Source: Phialocephala subalpina
Lineage: Eukaryota > Ascomycota > Leotiomycetes > Helotiales > Mollisiaceae
Assembly (NCBI GenBank): GCA_900073065.1
Contig: FJOG01000073.1
Span: 3,238-67,237 of the forward strand
Length of the DNA stretch: 64,000 nt
Reading direction: 5' to 3'
Positions 1 through 12,139 of this stretch are shown here, in pieces. Both the position numbers and the translations under genes were made by a program. How positions within the stretch are numbered: position 1 is the stretch's first letter; every line of letters begins with the position of its first letter. The notes below the pieces were generated by a model, which was not told the origin of the DNA, did no database searches, and worked only from the letters and a program-made list of their open reading frames with translations.

Positions 1-790
1 TGAGCCGTATCCGAGCTTATTTGGATGTAACTCTAATAAATCAATTTAATTAAATCAATTTAACCCTCTCGGCAAATCTACGCTAATAGTTTATATAAGG
101 AAATAAACCAACTATATTAAAATTAGTTTTCCGATTATAAATAATTTATATAAGGAAATAAACCAATTATACTAAAGTTGGTTTTCCGATTATAAATAGA
201 AAAGAAATTTATATATAATAAAATTTATTAAACTAATAAATTAACGCGATTATTAATATTAATATTATTTTTTTCTTTAAATTTACCGCTTTAATTTTTG
301 CTTTTATTATATATTTTTTAAGCTAATTACTAAAATTCTTAAAAGATATTATATTTTCGTATTATTCTTAATTATATTAATTAAATATAAATAAATTATA
401 ATCAAGGGATAAAATTCAAGGGAATCGCGTTTTATCCGAAAAACTTTAATATAATAAATTAAGTGAATATAAAAACTAAAAAATAAAAATCCTAATTATT
501 TTATTATTTTTGCTTTTTATAATAAAAAAATTATATTTTTATAATTCTAAGACTTAATATAAATACTAATATATATAAATATCTTTAAATTTCCATGGTA
601 AAACTTAGTAATTATATTATCCGAAAAATTCTAATTCGGAAAATAATAATTTATTAGTAATATTAAAGCTTTTCGTTAAATCGGAAAGTATTATATTATA
701 ATACTTACTTTTAATCAATTATATCTCCCATTATAACGCTTATATTATAATATAAATAAATATAATATTTCTTCTAAGTAATTTTAAATG
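1..790. repeat. AT-rich RIP-like island
   Basis: The first 790 bases are extremely AT-rich, with long runs of TA, TAT and ATTA words and almost no open frame. Composition switches abruptly to about 50% GC near 800. In Pezizomycotina such islands are usually transposons degraded by repeat-induced point mutation. No transposase or reverse transcriptase can still be read. A near-duplicate motif, 'tttatataaggaaataaacc', occurs twice (near 92 and 148), consistent with an old internal repeat. Confidence 0.75.
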
Positions 791-963
791 GAAAATATAC
801 TTTGAACCGCTAAACCCCGTCTTGACCCTAACCCCGATCCGGGCCTTCAAGTACCCAAGAAAATCATAATTTTGTACTTATCTTGTTTGATCTCACTTCT
901 GGAGAGTATACTGTGGATAGTGCACCAATCGTCCGGGAGGAACTTCTTGGCAGGCAGATCGAC

Positions 964-1545
964 CTATTTGGGGTGGAAGCCTAGTGTTAAATTGTCCGCC
1001 AGGCCAGGGCCTAGAATCGGCTCGCCCCACGACTCGATCTCAGAGAGCAACCGTGGGCAGATTGTGAGGTTTGTAGACCAGTTATCCACACGATTCGTAG
1101 TTCGATAAGTCTGGAGCTCTCTAGCATCATTAAGGACCTGATCTCGGGAGGAGTATATGGTATCGTGATCTGTAGTGTACACCTCGGCGCCAAAGTCGTA
1201 TGTTTGGAATGATGAGTCTCGGATAGCGGCCCTTTCTAGTAAGTCATGCTAGCCACGGGTATCAGAGATCGGCGGCATGGCAGACTGTTCTCGGAATACA
1301 TGGAACGACTTGGCTTGGTTGAAGATCGATACTACTTGTGTAGAGAAAGCGCAGTGCTGCGAGAGGGGGGGCAAGGTCTCCCAATCTACTTGCTGTATCA
1401 CCCGCAGATACTCTGGGTAATATTGACGGCGTGGAGTCAATCGCGCAAGCATTCCAAGAAGTTCAGCGTCTTCAGGCTCGAGTTCGACAAATGATCTGGT
1501 GGCAGCACTTGCGAGGCCGTAGAGGGCTTCCTCCGTGCCTCTTAA
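964..1545 (-). pseudogene. Relic of a larger protein gene with an in-frame TAG; possible DUF3638-type C-terminal region
   Basis: On the minus strand one frame stays protein-like from about 1545 down to the stop at 964, broken only by a TAG at 1249-1251. Upstream of the stop it reads about 99 residues including PRRQYYPEYLRVIQQ. Downstream it reads HDLLERAAIRDSSF, then FGAEVYTTDHDTIYSSRD. The stop could come from CAG by one C-to-T change, as in RIP, next to the AT island. The pattern reminds me of the C-terminal part of the very large fungal DUF3638/DUF3645 proteins, but that is recollection and weak. No start codon or N-terminal part is visible, so I read it as a truncated pseudogene fragment. 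Confidence 0.45.
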
Positions 1546-2136
1546 GCAAAACCATCTAATTCAAACTATCTCGAAATGTGCGACGTTAGGTGGAGCACTC
1601 TTGGAAAAGGGGACAAATGTTCCCTCTTCCACCAAAGACAAATTGTCTGCAATTAGATAGTAATAGGTCTATCGCCGTAAGATGTCCTGCGAGCGCATTA
1701 CTGCGACTACCACACGAGCCACGGGCATTCACCCCCACAAGACCGATCAATCGTGGAAGCTTGGAAACCCCTTGATTATGATAGCTGATCACGATGGTCC
1801 TCTTGCAAAGGTGACTTGACACCCACTTCTAATTCCTGAAGTCCATTGCTTAGCTTCTTATGCGTGCAGACAGCAGCTAGATCCCATCTGATCGTCCTTC
1901 TGGCCATATAACACCTTTTTCCCCAACTCTAGCTCTACCACAATCCTAAGGACATCCAGGTACTAGTCCTGGCCGCGGCCAAATGGGCTTGGTAAGATTT
2001 TGGCACACTCTATCATCCGATAGTCAGCCACCCGTTCACGAAACTTGTGTTCGGCTCTGGAGGGTAAGTGTCAGCATCTGCTCCTAATGTAATGTTCCAA
2101 GAAAAGTGGGACATTGTCTTCCAAGAACTGCTTCGA
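1546..2136. other. Intergenic, nothing recognised
   Basis: Only short frames of 60-80 codons on both strands, none protein-like. I see no gene, RNA or repeat here. Confidence 0.5.
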
Positions 2137-2547
2137 TTATATTGAGATAAAACCCGCATGACACTTATAAGCCTCCCTCATGCCATAGACTTCCTTGTTC
2201 AAGAAATGGTAATAACCTTCGCAGTGGTTGATCAACCGGTACCGTGACTCAAGATATCCAGTTACAATGTTTACTCTGCGGTAAACAAAATGCTCTAGAC
2301 CATCGATGTTTGGGAGTGTGATCGGGCCGGGATCGAGAGACTTCATGATGGTGTAGAATGAATGGCAAGTAAGTCCGAGACTGAGGCTAGTGGTGGTTAT
2401 TGAACTGTACTCATGTGCCGAGATACGGTTGACATGATTCTCGCTATTCAGATTCGAGGTAATATAATTGTCAATAAAGGAACGGAAAAGTGGGTGAATA
2501 TTGGTTGTTACCTTTGTATTGGCGCTGTAATTGCGCTTTATAAACAT
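2137..2547 (-). CDS. Hypothetical protein, possibly an F-box-family fragment
   Basis: A 136-codon frame. Its middle reads SLGLTCHSFYTIMKSLDPGP, which looks like the 'LGLTC..FY' helix that follows the F-box-type motif in many short ascomycete proteins. A region rich in Tyr and Arg follows, with YHFLNKEVYG near the end. The classical N-terminal 'LPxEL' F-box segment is not seen in frame. Either an exon upstream (about 2550-2610) is missed or the gene is truncated. The family assignment is inferred from the pattern alone. It sits in a region of decayed genes, so it may be a relic. Confidence 0.3.
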   Translation of the reverse strand: MFIKRNYSANTKVTTNIHPLFRSFIDNYITSNLNSENHVNRISAHEYSSITTTSLSLGLTCHSFYTIMKSLDPGPITLPNIDGLEHFVYRRVNIVTGYLESRYRLINHCEGYYHFLNKEVYGMREAYKCHAGFISI

Positions 2548-2829
2548 TCAAACTTCCAGTCCATGGTTCGGAGGGGTGGCGATGGCGCTCTAACATTTTA
2601 TTAAATCCTTAAGAGTGTACAAAGAAGATGTTCCAGCCCTGCAAGTATGGTTTGAGCAAGGTAGTGCCTATCCATGAACGCCCACGTGATCAAACACTCG
2701 CGTAAATTGAAAAAGGGGGGTTTGTTCCGATGCTTCTGGAACAATCGATAAGATCACAATCGCATCAGACCACTTTACCTCTTCCTGCGATTTTGCGATG
2801 TGCCACAAAACGGCTTAGAAATGGAAATA

Positions 2830-2917
2830 TCACGTGTCTATGACGTAATATCTTCCGCACGTGACGGCTTCAAACTTGGGGATTCACATTGGAGAGATGC
2901 AGCCCTCTCTATAAAAG
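2830..2917 (+). promoter_or_regulatory. Candidate promoter: two CACGTG boxes, a CRE-like site and a TATA box
   Basis: CACGTG occurs at 2831-2836 and 2858-2863, with TGACGTAA between them at 2841-2848. A TATAAAAG lies at 2910-2917, 73 bases before the ATG at 2990. CACGTG is the core bound by bHLH factors and TGACGTAA by bZIP (CRE-type) factors. The arrangement suggests the promoter of the transcription-factor-domain gene that follows. Confidence 0.45.
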
Positions 2918-2989
2918 CCGAGAGTGACTGATCTTCTCACTTGCCTCTGCGAGAAGATTTCCGAATGCGATTCATGACTACCATATGCA

Positions 2990-4463
2990 ATGAGTACCCA
3001 TGGAGGCTCGAGTCCCAAACAATTCAAGGCTTCGATAGGCTCTTTCGGAAACCGCAGACCACGACAACGGCCCAGGTCCAAAAAACACAGAGAGCCGGAA
3101 CTAATCGAAACACGTCTGCTCAGGAACCCTTCTCCAAAGGCTGCTGCCGCATACACGCCTCGAAACGAGCTTGAAGACTCGCGTCTACGGTTCCAGATCC
3201 ATCACTGTAAGTAGCTCTCTGATCTGACGGCAGATCTAAGGCTGACATACGCACGAGATGTTACGATAGTTGCGGCACGGACGGTGACACCTGTGGGCCC
3301 CAGATTCGAATGGTACCCTCTGGCTGTTCGGGACGAGGCGTTCTTCCATGCGGTCATTTCGGCGACATGCGCCCATTCGGCGTACATGCAGAAGGTCGAA
3401 AGACCCAGCATGTTTTACTATCATCGAGGCATAGCTATCCGACTTGTCAATGAGCGCATTGCTACTGGGGCACATGATGAGGGAACCATAAATGCGATAT
3501 GTGTCTTCGCTCAGCATGAGGTACGTAGGATACGGACCCGTTTCAGTGGGCATACTAATTCTGAATAGTGTTGGATGGCCCAGCCATCGAATGCGGAAAC
3601 TCATATGAGAGGCCTCGTACAAATCGTAGAAGCTGCTGGTGGGGTAAGGTCTCCGCGACTAAGCCAGAAGACCCTCCGACACTTATATTTGTGAGACGCA
3701 GCATCAGTTCCGCTCTGCTTTCACTGACAAATGCAGTACCGACCTGGCAGTCAGCCTCACTGTCGATGTTAAGCCAATACTCCCACCATCTGTGGATCTC
3801 TCGGACATCAAGAAGTATCTTGGACCACCAAGTGCTGCGACGATAGCACTTATAAAGACTTTCGGGACTCGATTCTACAACTTCACAGGCTCTGGATTGT
3901 CAGACTATGCGGCAACAGTTCTTTGGGGACTTCGAAATTTGTCAGAACTTGTCGATGCTATTCATGAGGAAAGAGCATTTCCTGACACCGTTTCACCGAC
4001 AGATATACAATTTTCAGACCAAGTAGAAGTTCTTGAACGCTTAGTGCATCGGCTGTGGTATGTCGAGGATGCAAATTCTCCCCAGCACACCATCTTTCGA
4101 ACATTTGGCTGGACATGCCTGATATATATCTACATCGTCCTTCGTGATCTGTTCAAAGAGCTTGGCATGATGGCCATGCTCGCAAAGCGAGTCAAACTAG
4201 CTTTGGAAAATTGCGCCGAGTTGAATGTTCTCCTGGCTACGTTCCCAGATCTTATGCTCTGGCAGATGTTCACATGTGGCAGAGTGGCCGCTGCGCGAGA
4301 GAAGTGGTTTTTTGCTCAACAAGCGACAAAGATCTTGATGGTCAGGAAAACGGAAGATGCATCTGATATTCTCAAGGCTGCAGAGAGCTTCCTGTGGCCA
4401 GAGAAACAGACTCGGAACGTAGCTAGTGGTCATGACAGCGGCATGCAATATCCTTCGAACTAG
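2990..4463 (+). CDS. Fungal-specific transcription factor domain protein (no zinc cluster)
   Basis: Four exons join into one 450-residue frame: 2990-3206, 3234-3520, 3569-3690 and 3737-4463. All introns are GT..AG and 27-48 nt; the second has an ACTAATT branch site. The first, at 27 nt, is unusually short, so that junction is the least certain. The product has a basic N-terminus (RPRQRPRSKKHREPE), then a helical region with FEWYPLAVRDEAFFHAVISA, HRGIAIRLVNE and HMRGLVQIVEAAGG. These are the hallmarks of the fungal-specific transcription factor domain (PF11951/DUF3468 type). No Zn2Cys6 motif precedes it, which is common in this subfamily. It is presumably a nuclear regulator, target unknown. 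It is one of the few intact genes in the left third and has a clear TATA-containing promoter. Confidence 0.75.
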
Positions 4464-6329
4464 GCAATGCAGGATATTTTGACTTGACTGACTGCTCAAT
4501 TCCCTTCTCTCACACTGGGTTCAGCGAGCTGTGACGATAGCTTCATAGCCAACAAGTTCATGGACGAAGGTTTGTGGCCAATAGGTTCGTGGCCAATAGG
4601 TTCGTGGCTGACATAAATGCCTTTACCCTTGCCACAGTAGATAGGGTAGGAGCAGGTTACAACAAAGTCCTGGGAGGGGCTCGCCCGCTTCTGCGACGCG
4701 CAACAAAACATTGCCTTTATTCGCTCACCTGATCCATCGTCTGACCATTGTCTGTTCTGAAAGTGCGATATGCAATAAAACTCCATGCCAGCGGCTTTTG
4801 GTGTGGCTTAAAGGGCAAATGTGAGGCTGACACCTGTGGCTGATAGTTCTGGTGCTGTGGTGAAGTCGTGGAAATTCATGAATATCGGTGGTAATGCAGG
4901 GCATTGCTTACGTAAGAAATGGACGTGGGTGAAATTTTGATCACAGCAGCATTCTGTTCCTCTCTTCTCACGACTTTTAAGTCTTTACATTAGACCATTG
5001 AGTACAGTAACCATCAAGCTTGGAGTAATGAAAATAATTATATTTCTAAGTTCTAATCTACATTTGGCTGCTCGTAACCCTCTTTCGCTGCGACCTTGCT
5101 CCCATAATACCTCCTGCCTTAACCCTGTCCTCTAATTCGAACCCTCTTCATTCGAAATCATTCCCTCTCCTCCATTGCCCATTTATAACTCCCTCGTCGC
5201 CTAAATGAAGCCCGTTATCTGAGAGCCGCACATACCTAAAATACTATACCTATTGGTCCCTCTCTCGAGTAGCATGCAAAGAAACTTGCACGATGAAATC
5301 GCCTTTAAACACCATACTATCCTGTCCCGGACCATATCTCAGAACTTTGTAGTGCCTGTGGTAATGCAAGCGCCAAGGTAACATAGCAAACAGGTTATGA
5401 ATAGTATAATTGAACATTCGGCCACCCATGATCTTCGGTGTTCTTCCACATTCCCTAGCAGGACCTCGATCGCTTGCAACCTTTCTCGCCTTTGCATTCC
5501 GGGCTCTTGGACGTCTCCAAAATCCGGACCAACATCTACTATGCATTTCTCGAGAAGCTATCCAAGATTTTGATCTCCTGTATGCAAGATCTTCTGCCTT
5601 CGGTGCATCTAAGACAACCTTCCTCGGATCGAGAGCAAAACTGTCAATATCAAGCAATGCTAGACCATAGCTAGCCGTCTCCATACCGTGTTCACAGCAT
5701 CTAGTGCTCTTCGAACTCCATCTAGTAGATCTCAATGCAAATTGTCGAGTTGCGAATTGAAATCGAAATCAAATGGTAGCTTCTTAGAACACTTCTCCTC
5801 GCACTCATTGTTCACCCCCAATATACTGTGAGAAAATACCTTCTAGTCTCCTACGATGCTGCACATTCGCTCACCTTTGCATTCAAACACTCGAGTCTTA
5901 TCGTCGCCTCTTTTAAGTAGACTTACAGTCAACTAAGTACTTTCACTTGAAGTTCTTGCTACTGTCTTTTGGAACTCTTCTGTTTCAAACTCTAGCTTTA
6001 AATCGCTATCACTCGATTTGACCTTTGAAACCTCTCCTCGAACGGCGCCTTATGGCACTTCTATTTGCAGACCCCACTCGTGTAATTAATTCGCACGATA
6101 TATATGACAGAAACTCAAAAGCGATAACACTCGCAAATCTAACTTCTACGATGTATATTAGATATCAAGAAACACTAGAACGATTCATAGTCACATTGCA
6201 TACTGGAACAAGTTTGCAGTAGTCATGCATTGCTCTTTATCCCCGCATGACTATTGCCTTCTTTTTCCTCCGGGCCACAATAACACCACCAGTTTCTCCA
6301 TCATCCTTCCATCATCTTATCACTATGGC
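4464..6329. other. Long intergenic region, no supported gene
   Basis: This holds only short overlapping frames. The longest, 161 codons on the minus strand at 5250-5735, has no recognisable family. A small imperfect repeat of 'ttcgtggccaatagg' sits near 4570-4608. Composition is neither strongly AT- nor GC-rich. I see no RNA gene. Confidence 0.45.
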
Positions 6330-8365
6330 CCTTAGCCTGCATTTTCGCACCAATTTCCTTCCAGTCTCACTTCGGCTCAGGAGGTAATGCTATATTCTTT
6401 CCTTGTGGGCGACTGGTCCTACTACTACTATTCGAGGGTCTACCACTACTATTGCCCGAGTTTCCAGTAGCCTTTCTCCCACCCTTTTGCTTCTTGTCCT
6501 TCTCGCCTTAAGTCTCACCGCCAGTCGACTGGTCGCTGAGATTCGTGTTATCGGTGTGCTCGAGGGAGCAGTGGGGAAAATGGCGATTTCCATGAGGTTG
6601 ATTTGCCCCGAGTGTCGGCGGCGCAAGTTACTACGTCGGAGGTTGAATATCCGCAAGTCGCGGGATCGAGAACTGGGGCGTTGATTGCTGATGCATCGAT
6701 AGTTGCTACATCGAAGCCAGAGGTGGGAGAGCGCCAAAATCGTACGGGAATGGCTATCCACCCATCGCCTTGTAAGAGGCTATGCCAGCGGCAAAGGAAT
6801 CAAGACCCTCACTTAATGGGCCAAATGACTGCTGCTTATTAGGTGGCATGTACGGACCCGAAGACTTGAATGCCGAAGAGAGTGTCGATGGCGGTAGGAG
6901 CTCCGATTCTTCCTCCATAGAGACATCCGCACCATTCTTAGCCTTCTTGCTTGCGTGGAAAGCCTCCTGCATATCCTTCTCCTCCTAGATACGGCCAACA
7001 ACTGCTCCTGGATGTGAGTGGCTATTTCCTCACTGGGGTGCTCGGTCTCCGCATCCATGAACACCTCCTGCATCTTACTGGCATCCTCCGTCTCGGGCTC
7101 GATCATATTGTTGCCGTTGTCGTTGGCAGCGGCGATCTCCTCCTGGGCTTAAATCCGAGCATCATTGTGTAAAAGGTTAGTTTCGACATTTCTGCCAGCA
7201 ACGGAGTCGGCCTCGAGCTGATCTCGTCTATCGCGCATATCCTAGAGCTACTTCAAGAATCTTGCCTCGTAGTTCTTCTGCTCGCGCTTGTCCTTGCTAT
7301 ATGCGGCAGCAACGGTAAGGAGATTTTTGTCAATCTTCGACTTCTCCTTATTCGCAACTAGAGCCTTGAGCGACCCATAGATCGCAGGAGGACAGCTCGG
7401 ATTCATCAGCCGAAAGCTTATCGACACATGGCAAAGTGACATCGATGATGTCGCCCAAGCCGAGCAAGTCGATGACAAAGTGAACGAGCAATCGCCGATG
7501 ACCTTGAGATTCTGGCGCCACAAGTCGAGATTTCCGAACATCCAGAGGAACTGCTTGGCACGAGTGAAGGCGAAATTCATGCGGTTCCATTCCTTGAGGA
7601 ATCCGATGAGGAATCCATGCTCGGGGGTTAGCTGCGGTCATAGAGAAGATGACTATATCGTTCTGACCTCCTTGAATGCTGTCAATGGTGACGACTTGTG
7701 GGAAGGTATCCCACCCCAAGCTTTCGAGCACCAACTTGAGAAGCTTCTCCAGCACCTTCTTCTCTTCAACGTATCCAGTGATGATGGTGATCTGGCTAGG
7801 GTCAAGTCGTTCGACTTTGTCCCCCGCAACATTGTAATGATCGAGGAGATCAGTGACCTTTCGAACGATAGCCTGGACTACCCCAAAGTTGACAAACGAT
7901 GTCGAGTCATCAGGCATAGCGGAAGATGAATCCTTGACATCGAAAAACATACGACGGAATTTCTGGCTCGGCTTCTTGGTCCATTCTCCCTTGCGGCGGC
8001 AGTCGTTCTTGTGCTCCCGATTCTTCTCAGAGTGCCAGAAGCTCTTTACATACTCGTACGCCTCATTGTCCTCGGTGGTCGAGCGGTCGCATCCGAGCCA
8101 TTGGTAGCTTAGCATTCCGGGGAGAAGGGCGATCTCTGGGTGTATGCGATAGTTGACCTTGAGGCGGAACAGAGGTACATTTTTTACACGAAGAGCACGC
8201 TCGAACATCGAAAGGCCGATCTGCTTCGAGTATTCGCTGTTGACGGCTCGAACCATTGGACGGAGCTGCTGGTGATCGCCTGTGAGAACAATCTTCTTGA
8301 GATTCGGGCTCATCGCCAATGGGACGCTGCTGTCCATCTCGGTCGCACGTCGATCCGTCCCTTGT
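6330..8365 (-). pseudogene. C-terminal fragment of an SF1 (UPF1/NAM7-like) helicase, frame-broken
   Basis: The frame 8337-7348 encodes the C-terminal RecA-like half of a superfamily-1 RNA/DNA helicase. It shows LTGDHQQLRP (motif III), VNYRIHPEI (motif IV), IITGY and TIDSIQGGQNDIVIFSMT (motif V). The next expected segment, motif VI (FAFTRAKQ), is in another frame (7580-7248). The switch is at a G5 run, 7623-7627. The frame then returns (LVHFVIDLLGLGD) and switches again. Charged low-complexity pieces follow in shifting frames to about 6330, with stops. The N-terminal half with Walker A/B motifs is absent upstream. So this is a truncated gene with several indels. It may belong to the large NF-X1/ZNFX1-type helicase proteins of fungi, but the diagnostic parts are missing. 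Confidence 0.7.
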
Positions 8366-8527
8366 TAAGTTTAGATAAGGATTGGTTCTTTCTGGTCAGA
8401 TCCGAGATGAAAAACAGCCCAAATAGCTCGAAGCTTCGAAACCGAATGAGAATCTGGATTGGATCTGATTTGATCAGTATCGTACATTCCATTCAGGATT
8501 CTCGTCGTGTCTTGCATGGTCAAGTAC

Positions 8528-9520
8528 CTACACCAGCAAGCTAGGCCCAACAGCTACCTGCTTGGCCATGAAACATGACATTGGGAGCTGCCGAGAACTG
8601 AAGGAAGCCTTCGTGTCATTCGAAACTCTACCTTTAGGAACTTTTCTGTGTACCGTGACGCTGTCGTACGTTCTCATTCCGAGGCAGCGTGTGGTTTCAG
8701 GCTTCACATTGGAGCTCAGCAACGGAACATGTATCGATTTGGGGTATATCACCAATCGACACAAAGAGCACACCAGCTTAAAATCGAGCGAGTCTATATA
8801 GCTAGTATATAGCCAGGTGGATTCGAGGTGGTCACCACTGATGAGGCCCCTCAGCCAAATATTCAATGCTCCACACGCAGGAACCAATTCGCGATAGCTA
8901 AGTGGCCCTTGAAAGCCCTCAGGGGCATACACGTTGGTCTTGATGTATGTTCTACTCCCCTCGATGGAGCGAAATTGACACATTTAGGCCATGCGAGTTG
9001 TCGGGATCTTTATCGATACACCAGTGAGTCTTGGGAGGTTGATGTGGTATTGCTTGTTGCTCTCAAATCCTGAGAAGTCGTTTGTTTCTTGTGTTGGCGT
9101 GGTGCGCCATTCTGGATGCTTTGTTTTGATCGCATTAAATGGTGTCCGCGACCTCCATTTCCTTCCGTCCTCTGCTAAACTCTGCAGTGTGCGAGATGGG
9201 GTGCTAGGCACCTTGACATTTTTTTCCCAATCCCAATCGACTCGCCCGTTACGAGATGTTCGTTCGCAGCTTCGATTCACGTCTTACTGTCCCTCTCGTT
9301 TTCATTTGTGTCATCGTTGCTCTTCCCAAGGAAAACCTGTTATCCTCCTCATCCTCCGGCTTATCATCAGATGCTTTACGCTCCTAGTCGGTGTTATAGT
9401 TCTAGCCGTTATCTCTCGTCTCGTCTCCGGGGGCGATTTAGGTGCAGTACTCGACGAAACTTTGTTTTGTTTATAATATTCAATCCCGAAGTCACTAAGC
9501 TTTAATGCTGGAAGGGACAT
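8528..9520 (-). pseudogene. Unknown gene with four in-frame stops
   Basis: A single minus-strand frame of 331 codons runs from ATG 9520 (MSLPALKLSDFGIEYY) to a stop at 8528. It is interrupted at 9313-9311 (TGA), 9304-9302 (TGA), 9286-9284 (TAA) and 8986-8984 (TAA). Between stops it is protein-like, for example DGRKWRSRTPFNAIK and FESNKQYHINLPRL. Three stops fall within ten codons. Each could arise from CGA or CAA by one C-to-T change. I recognise no family. An intron spanning the clustered stops is possible, but no GT..AG pair fits. A plus-strand reading (8991-9476) is hydrophobic and less convincing. Confidence 0.35.
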
Positions 9521-10949
9521 GATCGAGGTTGGGGCCCTCGCAGTCCACGATGAGTTGTCCGTGCGGATTTGGTTCGCGCCGCGATCGTTGCAAATATGAG
9601 ATTGATAGCAACCTTTGCGACACAATATTCTTGGACTATGGCTGGGAAGAGTTTCCGTTCGACGATATTTTGCCCAAGGTTTTAGGCTTAAGCATGAACA
9701 GACTTCACTCTCTCGCAATAAACTTCGAAATATGCACCGATGAGTCGGTCTATTATCAACTTAGGACCCTCGACCCTTACTCGGTTCCCAGATTTTGAAT
9801 CTTTCGGATTACCGAGAGTCGATTTGCCACCTCCTTGTCCGTTGGTAAGATTTGTGGATCAGGAAGTTAAGGAATGCCTTACTGGAAGAAGGTACAGGAT
9901 TGTGCAAGTGGAGAAGGATAATGATGGTGATGGTAATGGTGATGGCCAGGACGGTCAGAGACTCCCGTATCCGGCTATGCTAATAGGAGAAAAGACCATC
10001 CAATAGTTATTGATGAATTTGTGACCGTACCACAACGGTGGCCTCCCGTTTAGGGACCACGCAACTAGATGCACCAGGTTCGAAAGCGGAACCGAAAGCA
10101 CCGAAGACCGCTTCTAAGTGCCTACAGGCCCTCGCACCTACCCGCCCATTCCTCCGGCGTCCTCCAACAAATCCACACCATATCCCCTTTCGCATCTTTT
10201 CGCCCCGTCCCCAACCACATACTCAGCGCGTCCTTCCCTTCGCATAAACTCGACCATGGCGCGAATTTCCTTCTCGCCGAGCCGTTTATTGATACAACGG
10301 TTGTAGGAGAGAGGCGAATCGAGAGAAGTGGAGATAGAGAGATGGAAGAGGCAGTGGTGTAGGCTCTAGGAGAGGATCAACGAAGACCATTTTAGGGATT
10401 GCGCGTACAGAATTGAGGAGCTGGCTTAGAGGATAAAGAAGGGGGGAAGGAGTGTGCGGTTAGGAAGGCGAATGTGTTTGTGCTGGAGGAGGGGTTGAAG
10501 GAGGGGTTGGTGGTGCTTGGGGTTGGGAGGGAAGTGGGGTCGAGGGTTGAGGGTGTGGTTGTCATTGTGGTGGGAGAATGTGTGGCATTTGTGTTTTTCC
10601 CTTTTGGATGGAGAGCGGAGGTAGTGTTCTAGAGAGAAAGAATTTGGGGGGGTTCTGGGCGAAGTGAAGCCTTCAAGTATTGAGCAAAATCCGTCGACAA
10701 TACCTGCACACCTGCCACCTAATGCAATCATACTCGCCTTTGCTCGTCCGCACATCACCTCTTCTGTCATCCTCCGCTAGGGTAGAGAGGTAGAGGCATT
10801 GCGAATCTCTTTCGTCAGCCTCCTCGGATTGTGTATCTCTCTGCAGCCACCTCCGGTGAGACTTCCCCTCTTGGATCATTCGGGACGATGTTCGCTAACT
10901 CTTCGCTATCTAGCAACCAGCATTCACACTTCAGAATTGCCACAACCGA
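9521..10949. other. No confident gene; G-rich stretch at 10380-10650
   Basis: Plus-strand frames at 9529-9798 and 9740-10006 look partly protein-like (WEEFPFDDILPKVLGL; LVRFVDQEVKECLTGRRYRI). They may be exons of a small unrecognised gene, but I cannot join them. From 10380 to 10650 the plus strand is unusually purine- and G-rich (long GGAGG/GGTGG words), giving strand-asymmetric composition. No RNA gene is recognised. Confidence 0.4.
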
Positions 10950-12139
10950 ATGGCACTCCATCCACAGCCGCTGCCCAAGGGCCATGTCTCCACAACTGTC
11001 CTGAATGGGACGCGAGGGGAAATGGCTGATGAATGTTTCAGGTTTGATCAGCAGACGAAGAAGGCTAGGACAGTCTTCTCGATCACGATCGATGATACAA
11101 TCGTCCCAGAAGAAGACAGACCGTGGATGCCTCTCCAAACGACCCTAGAGCAGTATCTCGACATGATCGAGCTTGAAAAGGTGATTTCAGTGCCAAGGGA
11201 TGGTTCTGATTACGATTCTGACGAGGAGGTTGACGAAGACTTGGTAGATGAGGAGAAGGTGAAGATGGAGAGAAAGCCATGGGTTCTTCAACCGCACAGC
11301 AAGAGGATTCTCGACCGGACGCTTACAGCATATCAGAACCTCGTCCGGGCAATCGAGGAACGGATGCCCAATTCTACATCGGACTCTCCTCCTTCGTCCC
11401 CACCTCGGAAGCGACAGCGCGGCGAACAAGAACCTATCTCTATGGCGAAGGAGCACGAATTCAGCCAAGCCATCTCAGTACTGACTACCTCCAACCAAGC
11501 ATCAAGAAGCTCTTTCGTCATCAAATTCCTCCAACAAATCGCTCATCCAACTCGACCGGAGCTCAAGTTCCTAGCCCCGGACTGCGCCTCCCCACATCAG
11601 AATCATTATCAAATCAGCCATTCCGGGATATTGACTTCCACATAAGCAGCTACTACAATCCCATCTTGCTCTTTCCAGCAAACAACGACGAAGAGACAAC
11701 ATTTCCAGAAATAAACCACAACCCGTTCAAGTATCCATATGAAGAGGCTCGCGACTCATACCCTTCCGGTCTCTGGATCAGTGAAAGCAAGCTCGAAGGC
11801 GGAGATTTCGACGATTCTTGTCGCTTACTTCTGCCAAGATCCATCATCGATCGAGAAGGAGACGAGACGGAACATCATGCGAAAAGCACTGACGGATTCG
11901 TTTTGGAGGATGGCGATGGAGAAGGTCTGGCAGCTGGCTTGTATCAGACAAGTTGCAATCCATTCATTTTGCGGCATGAGGTGGAGTTTTTCCGAGTGCT
12001 GGAAGATTGGATTGGGATGGTAGAAAGTGGGAGATGGGAAGTTGGTGTTGAGGGTGTGAGTGGTGAGATTGAGAAGTGGAAGCAGGCTGATGAGAGTGCT
12101 GAGGGTAGTGAACTCTATAGGCTGGACTTTACATGGTAG
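10950..12139 (+). CDS. Acidic protein of unknown function, two exons or frame-shifted
   Basis: The first part starts at ATG 10950 (or 11022) and encodes FSITIDDTIVPEEDRPWMPL, an acidic stretch (SDYDSDEEVDEDLVDEE), then RKPWVLQPHSKRILDRTLTA and a basic PPRKRQR segment like a nuclear signal. The second part, in another frame, runs DIDFHISSYYNPILLFP to DLFTW-like acidic ends, stopping at 12139. The frame must change between about 11478 and 11620. An intron 11478-11617 (GTACTG..ATCAG) restores the frame, but the Ser-rich stretch there could also hold indels. I recognise no family. The acidic and basic patches suggest a nuclear or chromatin-associated protein, which is only a guess. Confidence 0.5.

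Noticed and set aside
10015..10362. Overlapping plus frames of about 60-97 codons
   Set aside because: Three mutually exclusive frames over a Pro/Arg-rich GC-rich stretch; none continues or has a recognisable domain.
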